From Rhizobium sp. ASV8 (lineage in GTDB: Bacteria > Pseudomonadota > Alphaproteobacteria > Rhizobiales > Rhizobiaceae), in the NCBI RefSeq assembly GCF_016429255.1, contig NZ_JAELUG010000024.1, forward strand, positions 1 to 63,761: DNA of 63,761 nucleotides, written 5' to 3'. The notes below the pieces were generated by a model. The model ran no database searches, had not been told where the DNA came from, and was given only the letters and a program-made list of their open reading frames with translations. Positions 1 through 8,674 of this stretch are shown one piece after another; within the stretch, counting starts at the first letter, position 1; every line of letters begins with the position of its first letter. The position numbers and the translations under genes were made by a program.

Positions 1-11
1 CAGACAACAGC

Positions 12-1043
12 GTGGCGTTGCCGAGCAACTATCGCACTCACATCAAGAAGTTCCTCAACAATCCCGATGACGTCGTCGACGAGATGCTGGACGGCGTCGT
101 CAAGGCGCATACTTCCTACCTCACACCGATCAAGGGGTCGAACCGGGCGCTGGTGGCGCGGAATGGGCCGAGGCCCGACAAGGTCGGGCTCGTCATCGGC
201 GGCGGCACGGGCCATGAACCCGGTTTTCTTGGCTATGTCGGCAAGGGCTTGGCGGATGCCGTTGCCATCGGCAACATCTTCTCCTCGCCGCCCCCGACAC
301 CGATCCTCGAATGCGCCAAGGCAGCCTCCGGCGGAAAAGGCGTGCTCTTCGTCTACGGCAACTATGCCGGCGACGTCATGAACTTCGAAATGGCCGCAGA
401 AATGGCGCAGGAGCAGCAGATCGACGTCCGCACAGTGCTGACGACCGACGACATCGCGTCGTCTCCCATAGAAGACAAAGAGGGGCGACGCGGCGTCGCC
501 GGCAATTTCTTCATCTTCAAGATTGCCGGAGCTGCCTGCGACAAAGGCTTGTCGCTCGATGCCTGCGAAGCCGCGACGCGCAAAGCCAACGATCGAACCT
601 TTACCATGGGTGTCGCACTGGAACCCTGCTCAATGCCGCAAACACGGCGCCATAATTTCGAGATCGGCCCTGACGATATCGAGTTCGGCATGGGCATTCA
701 TGGCGAGCGTGGCGTTACCCGCGAGAAAATGATGAGCGCCGATGAAATCACGGATCGCGTCATGGACCGGATCTTTGCCGAGATGAAGCCGGCCGCCGGG
801 GACCGGGTCGCGGTGCTGATCAACTCCTTCGGTGCCACGCCAATGATGGAACTCTTCATCCTGTTCCGCCGCGTCGAACAGAGGCTAAGCGCCAAGGATA
901 TCAAAATCGATGCAAATTGGGTGGGACACTACTGCACATCGCTCGACATGGTCGGCGCATCCATATCCATAATGCATCTTGACCAGGAGCTGACTGCGCT
1001 GTTGCACCATCCATGCGACACTTTCGCCCTAAGGGTCGGATGA
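12..1043 (+). CDS. dhaK: Dihydroxyacetone kinase, substrate-binding subunit DhaK-like
   Basis: This is the substrate-binding half of a two-subunit dihydroxyacetone-type kinase. DhaK binds a short ketose (dihydroxyacetone, or a tetrulose in relatives) covalently through a histidine, and DhaL brings ATP. The 343-aa length is normal for the family. Visible motifs are the glycine-rich GGGTGHEPG near residue 63, NYAGDVMNF near 118, and GIHGERG with His230 in the position of the substrate-binding histidine. The start is a GTG at base 12, very near the window edge, so an upstream start cannot be excluded. dhaL follows 54 bases downstream, clearly as one operon. Whether the pair uses ATP or a PTS-derived phosphate donor (DhaM) cannot be told, because no DhaM is visible. 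The true substrate could be erythrulose rather than dihydroxyacetone. Confidence 0.9.
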   Translation: MALPSNYRTHIKKFLNNPDDVVDEMLDGVVKAHTSYLTPIKGSNRALVARNGPRPDKVGLVIGGGTGHEPGFLGYVGKGLADAVAIGNIFSSPPPTPILECAKAASGGKGVLFVYGNYAGDVMNFEMAAEMAQEQQIDVRTVLTTDDIASSPIEDKEGRRGVAGNFFIFKIAGAACDKGLSLDACEAATRKANDRTFTMGVALEPCSMPQTRRHNFEIGPDDIEFGMGIHGERGVTREKMMSADEITDRVMDRIFAEMKPAAGDRVAVLINSFGATPMMELFILFRRVEQRLSAKDIKIDANWVGHYCTSLDMVGASISIMHLDQELTALLHHPCDTFALRVG

Positions 1044-1097
1044 TCGTATAAGAATGAGCCCGGCAGCGACAGAACTGCTGGGACCGGGAGGAAGACG

Positions 1098-1760
1098 ATG
1101 TCGGAAAATGCCGCTCGATGCCTGGGCAACATGTTTCAGCGCATATCCATCGCAATCAATGCCGAGAAAGACCGTCTCTCCGAGCTGGATGGCGCCATCG
1201 GCGACGCGGATCATGGAATCACCATGTCTCTCGGCTTCATGGCGGTCAATGCGGAACTCGCCAAGCTCGATCCAGCGCAAACGCTGCCTTCCGAGATATT
1301 TGCCGTCGCGGCATCGGCATTCCTGGATGCCGTCGGAGCATCGACAGGCCCACTTTACGCGACCGCCTTTCGGCGAGCATCGCAGGCGCTAAAGTCTGAT
1401 GAATCGCTGTCGCCGGCATGCCAGGCCATGATCGTCGACGAAATGCGAGCCGGTATTCAGCAGCGCGGCAAGGGCCAACGCGGCGACAAGACCATGCTGG
1501 ATGCTTGGATCCCGGCGGCCGAAGCCGCCCTCGACGCCAGAGCACGTTCGCTCGATGCCGCCGGCATGTGGAACGCCATTCTGGACGCTGCGGAAGACGG
1601 TGCGAACTCGACAAGCTCCATGGTTGCCGCCCGCGGCCGGGCGGCCCGCCTGGGGCAAAGATCGCTCGGCCACATCGATCCCGGCGCGGCGTCGGCGGTG
1701 ACTATTTTGCGCGCGATGCGCGACACCTTTGCAGAAGACCACACGGGAACTCGATCCTGA
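1098..1760 (+). CDS. dhaL: Dihydroxyacetone kinase, nucleotide-binding subunit DhaL-like
   Basis: This is the ADP/ATP-binding subunit that pairs with the DhaK just upstream. The 220-aa helical-barrel protein shows the Mg-binding aspartates Asp31, Asp36 and Asp38 in the DGAIGDADHG motif, then a GASTGPLYA segment and a GDKTMLDAW motif, all hallmarks of DhaL/Dak2 domains. An AGGAAG-like ribosome site precedes the ATG at 1098 (GGGAGGAAGACG). Together the two genes encode a complete kinase for a C3 or C4 ketose. No transporter or regulator for this operon is seen downstream; it may lie upstream of the window. Confidence 0.9.
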   Translation: MSENAARCLGNMFQRISIAINAEKDRLSELDGAIGDADHGITMSLGFMAVNAELAKLDPAQTLPSEIFAVAASAFLDAVGASTGPLYATAFRRASQALKSDESLSPACQAMIVDEMRAGIQQRGKGQRGDKTMLDAWIPAAEAALDARARSLDAAGMWNAILDAAEDGANSTSSMVAARGRAARLGQRSLGHIDPGAASAVTILRAMRDTFAEDHTGTRS

Positions 1761-1940
1761 CGGGACTGACATCCGGTCCTTGCCTTGAGCTCAGGCTGCC
1801 GCAGTTGCAGCGGGTCTTTGACGCGAAATCCTCCCTTTATGCGTGATGTCGAAGATAGACATATTCCCGGTACGATAGTATCAATCTCACCTCGCTGATT
1901 TGCCCACCCCCTAGGTTCAATCAAAAAAGGCTGTCAATTG

Positions 1941-2351
1941 ATGCATACAAGGATAGGTTTTGCTTTCGCGCTCGCGCTTCTTTCAGCCTCCCCGGCTCTG
2001 GCTGATGCCTGCGCCAGCCACTACGAAAGCGACGGCGTCCCCTTGGTCACCGGCATCACCTACAAGACATGGGTGGCCTTTCCATCGGTCAATCCGAACG
2101 CCGCCTTTGACAAGATCCACCGCGCCATTCTGGCCGATGGTTTTCTGGAGGTGAAGGCAGAGAAGAACCTCGGGACATTGACTGCTCAGCAGGAAACGAG
2201 CGGCTCCGGCCGACCGCAGACCCTGCGCGCCGTTATCCGCAAGAACGGCAAGGGCAGCCGTGTCGATGTCCTCTTCATTGTCCAACCGGGACAAGTAGCT
2301 CCGAACATGAGCAAGAACCTCTGCCGCATTGCAAACGCAGCAGGCGAATGA
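1941..2351 (+). CDS. Small secreted protein of unknown function
   Basis: The predicted 136-aa protein begins with a clear Sec signal peptide (MHTRIGFAFALALLSASPALA), so it is probably periplasmic. The mature part has two cysteines (near the start of the mature part and near the C-terminus) that could form a disulfide, and no domain I recognise. The ATG at 1941 is preferred over the in-frame TTG just before it. The gene stands alone between dhaL and a convergent SDR gene. Function is unknown. Confidence 0.6.
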   Translation: MHTRIGFAFALALLSASPALADACASHYESDGVPLVTGITYKTWVAFPSVNPNAAFDKIHRAILADGFLEVKAEKNLGTLTAQQETSGSGRPQTLRAVIRKNGKGSRVDVLFIVQPGQVAPNMSKNLCRIANAAGE

Positions 2352-2558
2352 GCCGCGCAATTCGCGCTTTCGGACGCGAATGCCGGAGATCGCGAACCAA
2401 GATACCGCTCAATGAAACGTGGCGCCGGCCATTGGCCGCACCACATCTTCGATCGGCGGCGCGTCACCGATGACGCGTGCTTCCCGGATAGGGGGCAATC
2501 TCCTCTCGCCACGTGACAGGCTCTGTCATGCGTCGCGTGCATGCCCACTCGGCAATGT

Positions 2559-3317
2559 TCAGAGCGACGCGGTAATGCCGCCATCGACGTAAAGGACATG
2601 ACCGTTGACGAAGGAGGAGGCATCGGACGCCAGGAAGATACAGGCACCGATCAATTCCTCTACCCGCCCCCACCGGCCGGCTGGTGTGCGCTTTTCGAGC
2701 CATGCCGAAAAATCGGCGTCTGCAACCAGCGCGGCGTTCAACGGCGTATCGAAATAGCCGGGTGCGATGGCATTGCATTGCAGCCCGAAGCGCGCCCAAT
2801 CGGTCGCCATGCCTTTTGTCAGATTGCCGGCGGCACCCTTGGTCGCCGTGTAGGGTGCAATCGACGGGCGCGCCAGTGCCGTCTGCACGCTCGCAATATT
2901 GATGATCTTGCCGGCGCCACGCTTGATCATATGGCGCGCAACCGCCTGACCGACATTGAAGATGCTCGAAATGTTGGTCCGCAACAACTGCTCGAAGGCG
3001 TCGGCCGGAAACTCCTCGAGCGGCGCGCGGAATTGCATGCCGGCATTGTTGACGAGGATGTCTATCGCGCCCGTCTCTTCCTCGAAGGCATCGACAGCCT
3101 GCCGCGCAGCCTGATGATCGGTTGCGTCGAACGCCAGTACGCGCGCCCCGCCCTCAAAGCCTTCCGCGGCCCTGGCAAGCTTCTGTTCGTCGCGACCGTT
3201 GAGGATGACCGCGGCGCCGGCAGCAGCCAATCCCTTGGCAAGCGCAAGCCCGATACCCTGGGATGAGCCCGTGACAAGGGCACGCCGCCCCTTCAGCTCA
3301 AAAAGACCAACAGACAT
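2559..3317 (-). CDS. SDR-family oxidoreductase, gluconate 5-dehydrogenase-like
   Basis: This is a classical short-chain dehydrogenase/reductase of 252 aa. It shows the TGSSQGIG nucleotide-binding glycine motif near residue 15, an acidic-residue-containing FDATD segment, NNAG near 90, the catalytic Ser region, and the YTATKGA active site (Tyr and Lys) near 155. The sequence resembles gluconate 5-dehydrogenases and 2-deoxygluconate 3-dehydrogenases, but SDR specificity cannot be read from sequence. GGAGG lies directly upstream of the ATG at 3317. It is transcribed away from an SMP-30-type lactonase gene at 3487, and a dehydrogenase plus lactonase suggests sugar-to-sugar-acid oxidation. Confidence 0.9.
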   Translation of the reverse strand: MSVGLFELKGRRALVTGSSQGIGLALAKGLAAAGAAVILNGRDEQKLARAAEGFEGGARVLAFDATDHQAARQAVDAFEEETGAIDILVNNAGMQFRAPLEEFPADAFEQLLRTNISSIFNVGQAVARHMIKRGAGKIINIASVQTALARPSIAPYTATKGAAGNLTKGMATDWARFGLQCNAIAPGYFDTPLNAALVADADFSAWLEKRTPAGRWGRVEELIGACIFLASDASSFVNGHVLYVDGGITASL

Positions 3318-3486
3318 CGTTTCCTCCGTTTGCCCGATTGCGATACCAGAGAGGGATCAGGGTGGGCACTCCGATTCACGGCGGAATATGGCACATGCGC
3401 CATGCTCTTGGCTTGCGGAGTCATTTGAATACGGTATCGATAACACAACGAACGGACCGTGTAACTTTGCGGGAGGTATTGTCGCT

Positions 3487-4377
3487 ATGTCGTTCTTCGA
3501 GACCATCGATCCCTTGTTCGGCACATTCGTCCTCGGCAATGCGCCTCTCAAGCAGCTCGCTACAGGCTTTGACTGGGTGGAGGGACCGGTCTGGTTCGGA
3601 GACCAGAATTGTCTGCTTTTCTCGGACATTCCCAACAATCGCATCATGCGATGGATCCCCGGTCTCGGTATCAGCGTCTTTCGCGAGCCGTCCAATTTCT
3701 CCAACGGTCACACGCGCGACCGACAGGGTCGGCTCGTCAGTTGCGAGCACGGCGCACGACGCGTGACGCGCACGGAATATGACGGATCGATCACGGTTAT
3801 CGCAGATCGCTACCAGGGCAAGCGGTTGAATTCGCCCAATGACGTCGTGGTCACATCGGACGGCGCCATCTGGTTCAGCGATCCGCATTATGGCATTGCA
3901 ACGGACTACGAAGGGCATCGCAGCGAGCAGGAACTGCCTTGCAATGTTTACCGCGTCGACCCGTCCGGCGCGATGCAGGCGGTGCTGACCGACTTCAATT
4001 GCCCGAACGGCCTCGCCTTCAGCCCCGATGGGCAAAGACTGTTTGTCGCCGATACCGGGCGCATGCACCACAGCGATCCCCAGCATATCCGCGTTTTCAA
4101 TGTCGGCGAGAACTGGCGGCTAACCGGCGGCGAGGTGTTTCACGTAATTTCGCCCGGCTGCGCTGACGGCATGCGCTTCGATAGCGATGGCAATCTCTGG
4201 TCATCGGCCGCCGATGGCGTTCATTGCATTGCCCCTGACGGGCATCTGATGGGCAAGATCCTGGTACCGGAAACGGTGTCCAATCTGTGCTTCGGCGGCC
4301 GCGGCAAGCACAAGCTCTTCATAACGGCGACCACCAGCGTCTATGCGATTTCACTCAACCGCAGCAGCGCGCTCTAG
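3487..4377 (+). CDS. SMP-30/gluconolactonase family lactonase
   Basis: This 296-aa protein is a six-bladed beta-propeller of the SMP-30/gluconolactonase/LRE family, which hydrolyses sugar lactones with a bound divalent metal. Recognisable family features are EGPVW near residue 30 (metal-ligand Glu), SDIPNNRIMRW, NDVVVTSDGAIWFSDPHYG near 118-136 (Asn and Asp ligands), and PNGLAFSPDG followed by VADTG. The open frame extends upstream to 3199, but GGGAGG sits just before the ATG at 3487 and homology begins there. It is divergent from the SDR dehydrogenase; the two probably act in one sugar-oxidation route. Lactone identity is unknown. Confidence 0.9.
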   Translation: MSFFETIDPLFGTFVLGNAPLKQLATGFDWVEGPVWFGDQNCLLFSDIPNNRIMRWIPGLGISVFREPSNFSNGHTRDRQGRLVSCEHGARRVTRTEYDGSITVIADRYQGKRLNSPNDVVVTSDGAIWFSDPHYGIATDYEGHRSEQELPCNVYRVDPSGAMQAVLTDFNCPNGLAFSPDGQRLFVADTGRMHHSDPQHIRVFNVGENWRLTGGEVFHVISPGCADGMRFDSDGNLWSSAADGVHCIAPDGHLMGKILVPETVSNLCFGGRGKHKLFITATTSVYAISLNRSSAL

Positions 4378-4386
4378 GATTGGATA

Positions 4387-4402
4387 GCGCCAGAAATGGC
4401 GC
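4387..4402 (+). terminator. Short hairpin downstream of the lactonase gene
   Basis: A perfect 6-bp stem (GCGCCA / TGGCGC) closed by a GAAA tetraloop lies ten bases after the lactonase stop. There is no T-tract on either side, so it could be an mRNA 3'-end stabiliser rather than a true intrinsic terminator. Confidence 0.3.
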
Positions 4403-4477
4403 CAATGAAGCGGTCGGCTCGACCGGCCACCCAACGCCAGCTACGGCGCTGGACCCGGCAAGCAGAGGACGGCGCCA

Positions 4478-4693
4478 TCAGCGCAAATCAGCCTGCGGGA
4501 TGGTTTGGGAAGCTGCGTTGGCGATCGGTGCGAGGTCGGCAAGCAGCGCGAACTCTTTCGTGCGCTTCTGCCTGCGCGCTGCATCCTGCAGCAGATTTGC
4601 CATACCGGTAACAGAGATATGGTCGGCGCGCATGATCTGCCGGATAAGCGGATCTTTGAGAACTTCGGTGATCGTCAGGTCCCTATGGGTCAT
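4478..4693 (-). CDS. Small conserved-looking protein of unknown function
   Basis: A 71-aa protein starts at the ATG at 4693, which is preceded by CAGGAGATAAAG, an excellent ribosome site. The longer open frame upstream of it has no such support. The protein is helical and contains TITEVLKDPLIRQIMRAD followed by a basic QDAARRQKRTKEFALLADLAP tail. No known domain is recognised. It has no transmembrane segment or signal peptide. It lies between a lactonase gene and a NolR-like regulator, both transcribed the other way. The bias of its third positions and the ribosome site argue that it is real. Confidence 0.6.
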   Translation of the reverse strand: MTHRDLTITEVLKDPLIRQIMRADHISVTGMANLLQDAARRQKRTKEFALLADLAPIANAASQTIPQADLR

Positions 4694-5024
4694 CTTTATC
4701 TCCTGTTCGATAAGACACAAGATAAACGGCTTTATTTGCAGCGCGATGTCAGAAGCCTGACAAAAACAAGGCAGTTCGTTCGATTTTGTTACAGAATAAT
4801 TGCAAAACCTCTCGCTGACATATTCACAAATCACAATACGACCCTAGTTGTCGATTAACGAAGGCGTGTTCCGTCGTGATCAGCCTAAGTGGGAGGTTCA
4901 GTCGTTCCGGGAGGATGCAATATATTTGCAATAGTTCGGAACACAATTTTGCGACTTTTGTGTTTATTGTCATCTGACGCCTGAACTTCGAAGATTAAAC
5001 TTTTATCAGCGATCGGCCCGCGTC
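4694..5024. promoter_or_regulatory. AT-rich divergent control region
   Basis: This 331-base gap separates the small minus-strand gene from the NolR-like regulator on the plus strand, so it must carry both promoters. It is visibly AT-rich compared with its surroundings. I see no long ORF and no clear inverted repeat that I could call an operator. Confidence 0.4.
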
Positions 5025-5378
5025 ATGTACTCAGACCAAACTACAGAAGATGAGCGCCTCATCTACCATGCAGATCTCCTCAGCCAACTGTCGAATCCAA
5101 AACGCCTTGAAGTTTGTATTTACCTTTCCGGCCACGAAGAAGACGTCAATAGTCTGGCCAAGAAACTTGGAATATCGCAATCGGCGCTCAGCCAACATCT
5201 GACACGGCTTTATCATTCAGGCATAGTCAAAGTGCGCCGTCAGGCACAGTTCAGGTATTATACCTGCGATCATCCGGGAGTATTGCGGATCCTGCAAACT
5301 CTGTCGGAGGTCTTCGACCCCAACGCCGAGCGGTCGGCATCGAAGGCTGCGGACGAGGATGCGCATGACGAGCCTTGA
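5025..5378 (+). CDS. ArsR-family transcriptional regulator, NolR-like
   Basis: This is a 117-aa winged-helix repressor of the ArsR/SmtB family. The core reads LSNPKRLEVCIYL, then the recognition-helix region LGISQSALSQHLTRL near residues 47-62, then the wing VKVRRQAQFRYYTCDHPGV. The NPKRL and SQSALSQHL blocks and the C-terminal VLRILQTLSEVF helix match the rhizobial nodulation regulator NolR in layout. No ArsR-type metal-binding CxC is present, so metal sensing is unlikely. NolR binds as a dimer to nod and other promoters; whether this protein is NolR itself or a paralogue cannot be decided here. It stands alone, convergent with the aldo/keto reductase gene. Confidence 0.85.
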   Translation: MYSDQTTEDERLIYHADLLSQLSNPKRLEVCIYLSGHEEDVNSLAKKLGISQSALSQHLTRLYHSGIVKVRRQAQFRYYTCDHPGVLRILQTLSEVFDPNAERSASKAADEDAHDEP

Positions 5379-5430
5379 GGTGACGCAGACCAACCTTTGA
5401 ACCGACGTCCGGCCGTTGCGGCCTGTCGCG

Positions 5431-6537
5431 TCAACTGACTCCGGCGAATTTCCCGGAGATGGTGAGATCCGGATGGTAGCCGGACGGTTTGTCGCCGACC
5501 GTCTGTCCGCCGGTCATCGAGCCCTGGATCTCCGGCCCAAAGAAGGAATAGGGGAAGGTTGATTCCAAGGCACTCACCTCGTCGAGCCTTTGGCGCAGGT
5601 GCGACGGGATCACAAAATCCAACGCGCCGAGATTGTCCTTCAATTGCTCGAGCTTGGTGGCTCCGACGATGACCGAGGCGATGCCTGGCTGCGTCATCGT
5701 CCAATTGACCGCCACCTGCGCCATGCTGCGTCCGAGCTCGATCGAAACCTTCTCCAGTTCTGCGACAACAGCCCAATTGCGCTCGGTGAATTTCTGGAAG
5801 CCGGGATTGGTGGTGCCGCGGACCGTCTCTAGCCGGCCATCCACCTGCCCAATCTCGCCTGTGCGATATTTTCCGCTCAGAAGGCCGCTCGCCAATGGGC
5901 TCCACGCCATGATGCCGGCGCCATACCGTGTGCCGAACGGAACGAACTCGTTTTCGATATGACGCTCAGCGAGCGAATATTCGAGCTGAAGCGCCGATAC
6001 CGGTTCGTAGCCGCGATATTCCGCAACCGCTTGAGCGCGGCTGGCGTACCAGGCAGGTACATCGGACAGACCGACATGCAGCACCTTTCCCGACCGGACC
6101 AGATCGTCAAATGTCCGCATTACCTCTTCGGGTGGAGTAAGGCGGTCCCAGCAATGCAACAGATAGAGATCGATATGATCCGTGTTGAGGCGCTTCAATG
6201 AACCCTCGACGGCACGCAATATGTTCTTGCGGCCGTTCCCGGCTGCGTTCGGTGATTGGGCGGTCAGGTTCATGGTGAACTTTGTCGTGATGACCGCATC
6301 ATCCCGCACTCCCCGTTCAGCGATGAATTCACCAAGCCATGCTTCCGAGGTGCCACCCGTATAGGCATCGGCCGTATCGAAGAAATTGCCGCCGGCATCG
6401 ACATAGGCATCGAAAATGGCGCGTGCGGCTTCCTTGTCTGCGCCCCAGCCCCATTCCGTACCGAATGTCATCGTCCCGAGCGCGAGCCGGGTTACTTTCA
6501 GGCCGCTATTGCCGAGGGTGTAGAAATTCATGCTCAT
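5431..6537 (-). CDS. Aldo/keto reductase
   Basis: This is an NADP(H)-dependent oxidoreductase of the aldo/keto reductase superfamily with a TIM-barrel fold and 368 aa. The catalytic tetrad is visible: Asp in FFDTADAY, Tyr in the same motif, Lys in ITTKFT and His in LYLLHCWD. The C-terminal cofactor-binding region contains IVGATKLEQLKDNL. The start at 6537 is chosen because AAAGAGGAA lies just upstream; the open frame continues 29 codons further without support. It is transcribed divergently from a LysR regulator whose gene starts about 135 bases away, the usual arrangement for a regulator and its target. Substrate is unknown. Confidence 0.9.
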   Translation of the reverse strand: MSMNFYTLGNSGLKVTRLALGTMTFGTEWGWGADKEAARAIFDAYVDAGGNFFDTADAYTGGTSEAWLGEFIAERGVRDDAVITTKFTMNLTAQSPNAAGNGRKNILRAVEGSLKRLNTDHIDLYLLHCWDRLTPPEEVMRTFDDLVRSGKVLHVGLSDVPAWYASRAQAVAEYRGYEPVSALQLEYSLAERHIENEFVPFGTRYGAGIMAWSPLASGLLSGKYRTGEIGQVDGRLETVRGTTNPGFQKFTERNWAVVAELEKVSIELGRSMAQVAVNWTMTQPGIASVIVGATKLEQLKDNLGALDFVIPSHLRQRLDEVSALESTFPYSFFGPEIQGSMTGGQTVGDKPSGYHPDLTISGKFAGVS

Positions 6538-6672
6538 GAGCGCGTTCCTCTTTGAAGTCCGGCTTGATGGGATCGTGGTGGCGCCGGGCAATTCGATGGG
6601 CATAGGTTCGCCGACTTTCATCACGTTTATAAGATCATTTAATTCGCATGCATTATGCGATATTGCTCAGCA

Positions 6673-7572
6673 ATGGATCGCGATCTGCTGACACATCTGC
6701 CCATCATCGTCGCCGTTGCTCGCCGCGGCGGCTTCGCCGCCGCCGCCAATGAGCTCGGAATGAGTGCCTCGGCAGTGAGCCATGCCGTGCGGCTGGTCGA
6801 AGAGCGGCTCGGCCAGCCGCTCTTTGCGCGCACGACCCGTAGCGTCGCGCTGACCGAAGCTGGCAGGAGCCTGATTGCGACCATCGCGCCGGCCCTGCAG
6901 GACATTCATGAGCGAATGGAGCGCATCAGAGCCATAAAGGGGAGACCAAGCGGGCTGCTGCGGATCAACGCCGCTCGCGTTTGCCTGCCGCTCGCCGTAA
7001 CGCGCGTCATTGCGGCCATGGGCGAGCGCTATCCGGAAGTCGAAGTGGAGATTTTTTCCGACGAAAGGCTCACCGATATCGTGTCAGAAGGTTTCGATGC
7101 CGGCATTCGCATCGGCGAGATGATCGCTCAGGACATGGTGGCGGTTCGCCTCACCCCACCCTTCCCTTCGGTCGTGGTCGCCTCACCGGATTACATCGGC
7201 CGGTTCGGTCGCCCGATGGCGCTCGGCGATCTCTCGCACCACAATTGCATCGGCTATCGGCTTATCCGTTCAGGAGGGCTCTATGAATGGGAATTCGTCG
7301 AGGACGGAAGGGACGTCGCCGTCGCCGTGCAAGGCCAGGCGATCGTTACCGAATCTCATTCGGCAATCGAACTCGCTCTGGCAGGCGTCGGGCTAGCCTA
7401 TGTTTTTGAACCCCTGGTGCGCTCGGATATTGCCGCTGGAAGGCTGATCCAGGTGCTGGTCGACCATGCTGTGATGGAAGCCGGTCTTTTTCTTTATTTT
7501 CCGCGCCGCGCCGAATTGGCGCCGAAGCTCAGAGCCTTCATCGACACGGTCCGCCAAGTCTGCCGCGAATAA
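6673..7572 (+). CDS. LysR-family transcriptional regulator
   Basis: This 299-aa regulator has an N-terminal winged helix-turn-helix (FAAAANELGMSASAVSHAVRLVEERLGQPLFARTT split over residues 22-57) and a C-terminal LysR substrate-binding domain (GLLRINAARVCLPLAV onward). The ATG at 6673 fits the usual family start MDRDLLTHLP; an in-frame ATG at 6655 is possible. It is divergent from the aldo/keto reductase gene, so it probably controls that gene and itself from the shared 135-base gap. Its effector is unknown. Confidence 0.9.
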   Translation: MDRDLLTHLPIIVAVARRGGFAAAANELGMSASAVSHAVRLVEERLGQPLFARTTRSVALTEAGRSLIATIAPALQDIHERMERIRAIKGRPSGLLRINAARVCLPLAVTRVIAAMGERYPEVEVEIFSDERLTDIVSEGFDAGIRIGEMIAQDMVAVRLTPPFPSVVVASPDYIGRFGRPMALGDLSHHNCIGYRLIRSGGLYEWEFVEDGRDVAVAVQGQAIVTESHSAIELALAGVGLAYVFEPLVRSDIAAGRLIQVLVDHAVMEAGLFLYFPRRAELAPKLRAFIDTVRQVCRE

Positions 7573-7724
7573 AAGCAAACGATATCCAACCTGGCAAATG
7601 TCGCAAGGATGAGGTCTATAACCGATTACATCCCTCCCAAAACCTGAGCTGGGGTTAATAAAGTTAAATGCGCTCTCGCCGATAAAGGCCCAAGAAAGGC
7701 TCTGCCGTGTTGGAGTCTTCTATC

Positions 7725-7973
7725 ATGAACACCATGCCACGCTTCTCTCCTGTGCGCGTTGTTCGCCACAGCACGGGCGAAATCAAAACAGTCGGGAATG
7801 CCGACGACGCCTGGAAGACACTTCTGGACGACTGGCCGGCGGACGAAGGCAGCTGCTTCATGTCCGCGCTCCTGATCTGCATGGACGTTCAACGCGGTGA
7901 GCGGCCCCCGGAAGAGGCCCGTCTTGCCTTCATAGCCGCGGCGGTCGAGGCGGGCGTCCCCCTGTTGTCTTGA
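7725..7973 (+). CDS. DUF982 family protein
   Basis: An 82-aa protein of the DUF982 family, a set of small proteins found mainly in rhizobia. The family core is visible as DDAWKTLLDDWP, a cysteine-containing MSALLICMDVQRGERPPEEAR, and AFIAAAVEAGVP. GGAG lies about nine bases before the ATG at 7725; an in-frame GTG at 7707 would add six residues. A second DUF982 gene follows 135 bases downstream on the same strand. The role of the family is not known to me. Confidence 0.8.
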   Translation: MNTMPRFSPVRVVRHSTGEIKTVGNADDAWKTLLDDWPADEGSCFMSALLICMDVQRGERPPEEARLAFIAAAVEAGVPLLS

Positions 7974-8108
7974 GGAAGCCGCTTCCGCCCGAATTCTCCC
8001 CGGAACATCGCACGGAACGGCGGGCCCGGCCGAAACCGGCTCGCCACTCGCGCTGAATCGGCCTATGAGACAGGCGATTAGCGCCCTCAAGTTTGAAAGC
8101 TTGCGACA

Positions 8109-8357
8109 ATGGAAAGAAAATGGAGCAAGGCGGTTACGATCGCCCTTGAAAGTCCAGAGGAATGGATAGTCATCGACACCACCCAGGCAGCGTCCTGGGC
8201 CTTGATCGAAGACTGGCCCCTCGATGAAGCACCCGCCCTCGACCGAGCCCTGCTCGTGTTCGCCGACGTGATCTCCGGGAAGCGTACGCCCGAAGATGCC
8301 CGGCGTGCGTTCATTGCGGCGGTCAAGGAGGCTGACATACCAATGAAGGACGAGTGA
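8109..8357 (+). CDS. DUF982 family protein, second copy
   Basis: This 82-aa protein has the same layout as the DUF982 protein just upstream: an ASWALIEDWP block, then ALDRALLVFADVISGKRTPEDAR, then AFIAAVKEADIP. The two differ strongly in sequence outside the core, so they are an old duplication. Unlike the first copy it lacks the central cysteine. Start at the ATG at 8109. The function is unknown. Confidence 0.8.
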   Translation: MERKWSKAVTIALESPEEWIVIDTTQAASWALIEDWPLDEAPALDRALLVFADVISGKRTPEDARRAFIAAVKEADIPMKDE

Positions 8358-8674
8358 GGTTGCCCTTATCCGGATTTGAATAACGCCCTTCGCCGATCGT
8401 TTGACCTGCGCCCGACGGTAAGGTTTGCCGCTTGGAACCGCATTTCGGATATACGGCGGATGTGCGAACTGCGTCGGCTCAAGCCATGAGACGATCGACT
8501 TGGTATCCGAGATCTCTTGGTACTCGCGGAATGGCGCGGAGACGATCATGAGAAGGCCAAGCCCGCCCAAAGGTCACACCACGGGCTTGTGACTGACATG
8601 CCGCTCGGTTGGCTGGCCCTCGCCGCACCAAATATAGCGCCTGCCGCATCCGATGAATGCTCGACACCGAGCCT
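8358..8674. other. Intergenic region without a supportable gene
   Basis: The 317 bases between the second DUF982 gene and the end of the convergent TadG-like gene contain only short shadow frames. I see no hairpin with a T-tract and no RNA gene. Confidence 0.5.

Noticed and set aside
7626..8570. Minus-strand frame of 314 codons across both DUF982 genes
   Set aside because: The two DUF982 proteins on the plus strand are recognisable and have ribosome sites, so this frame is a shadow.
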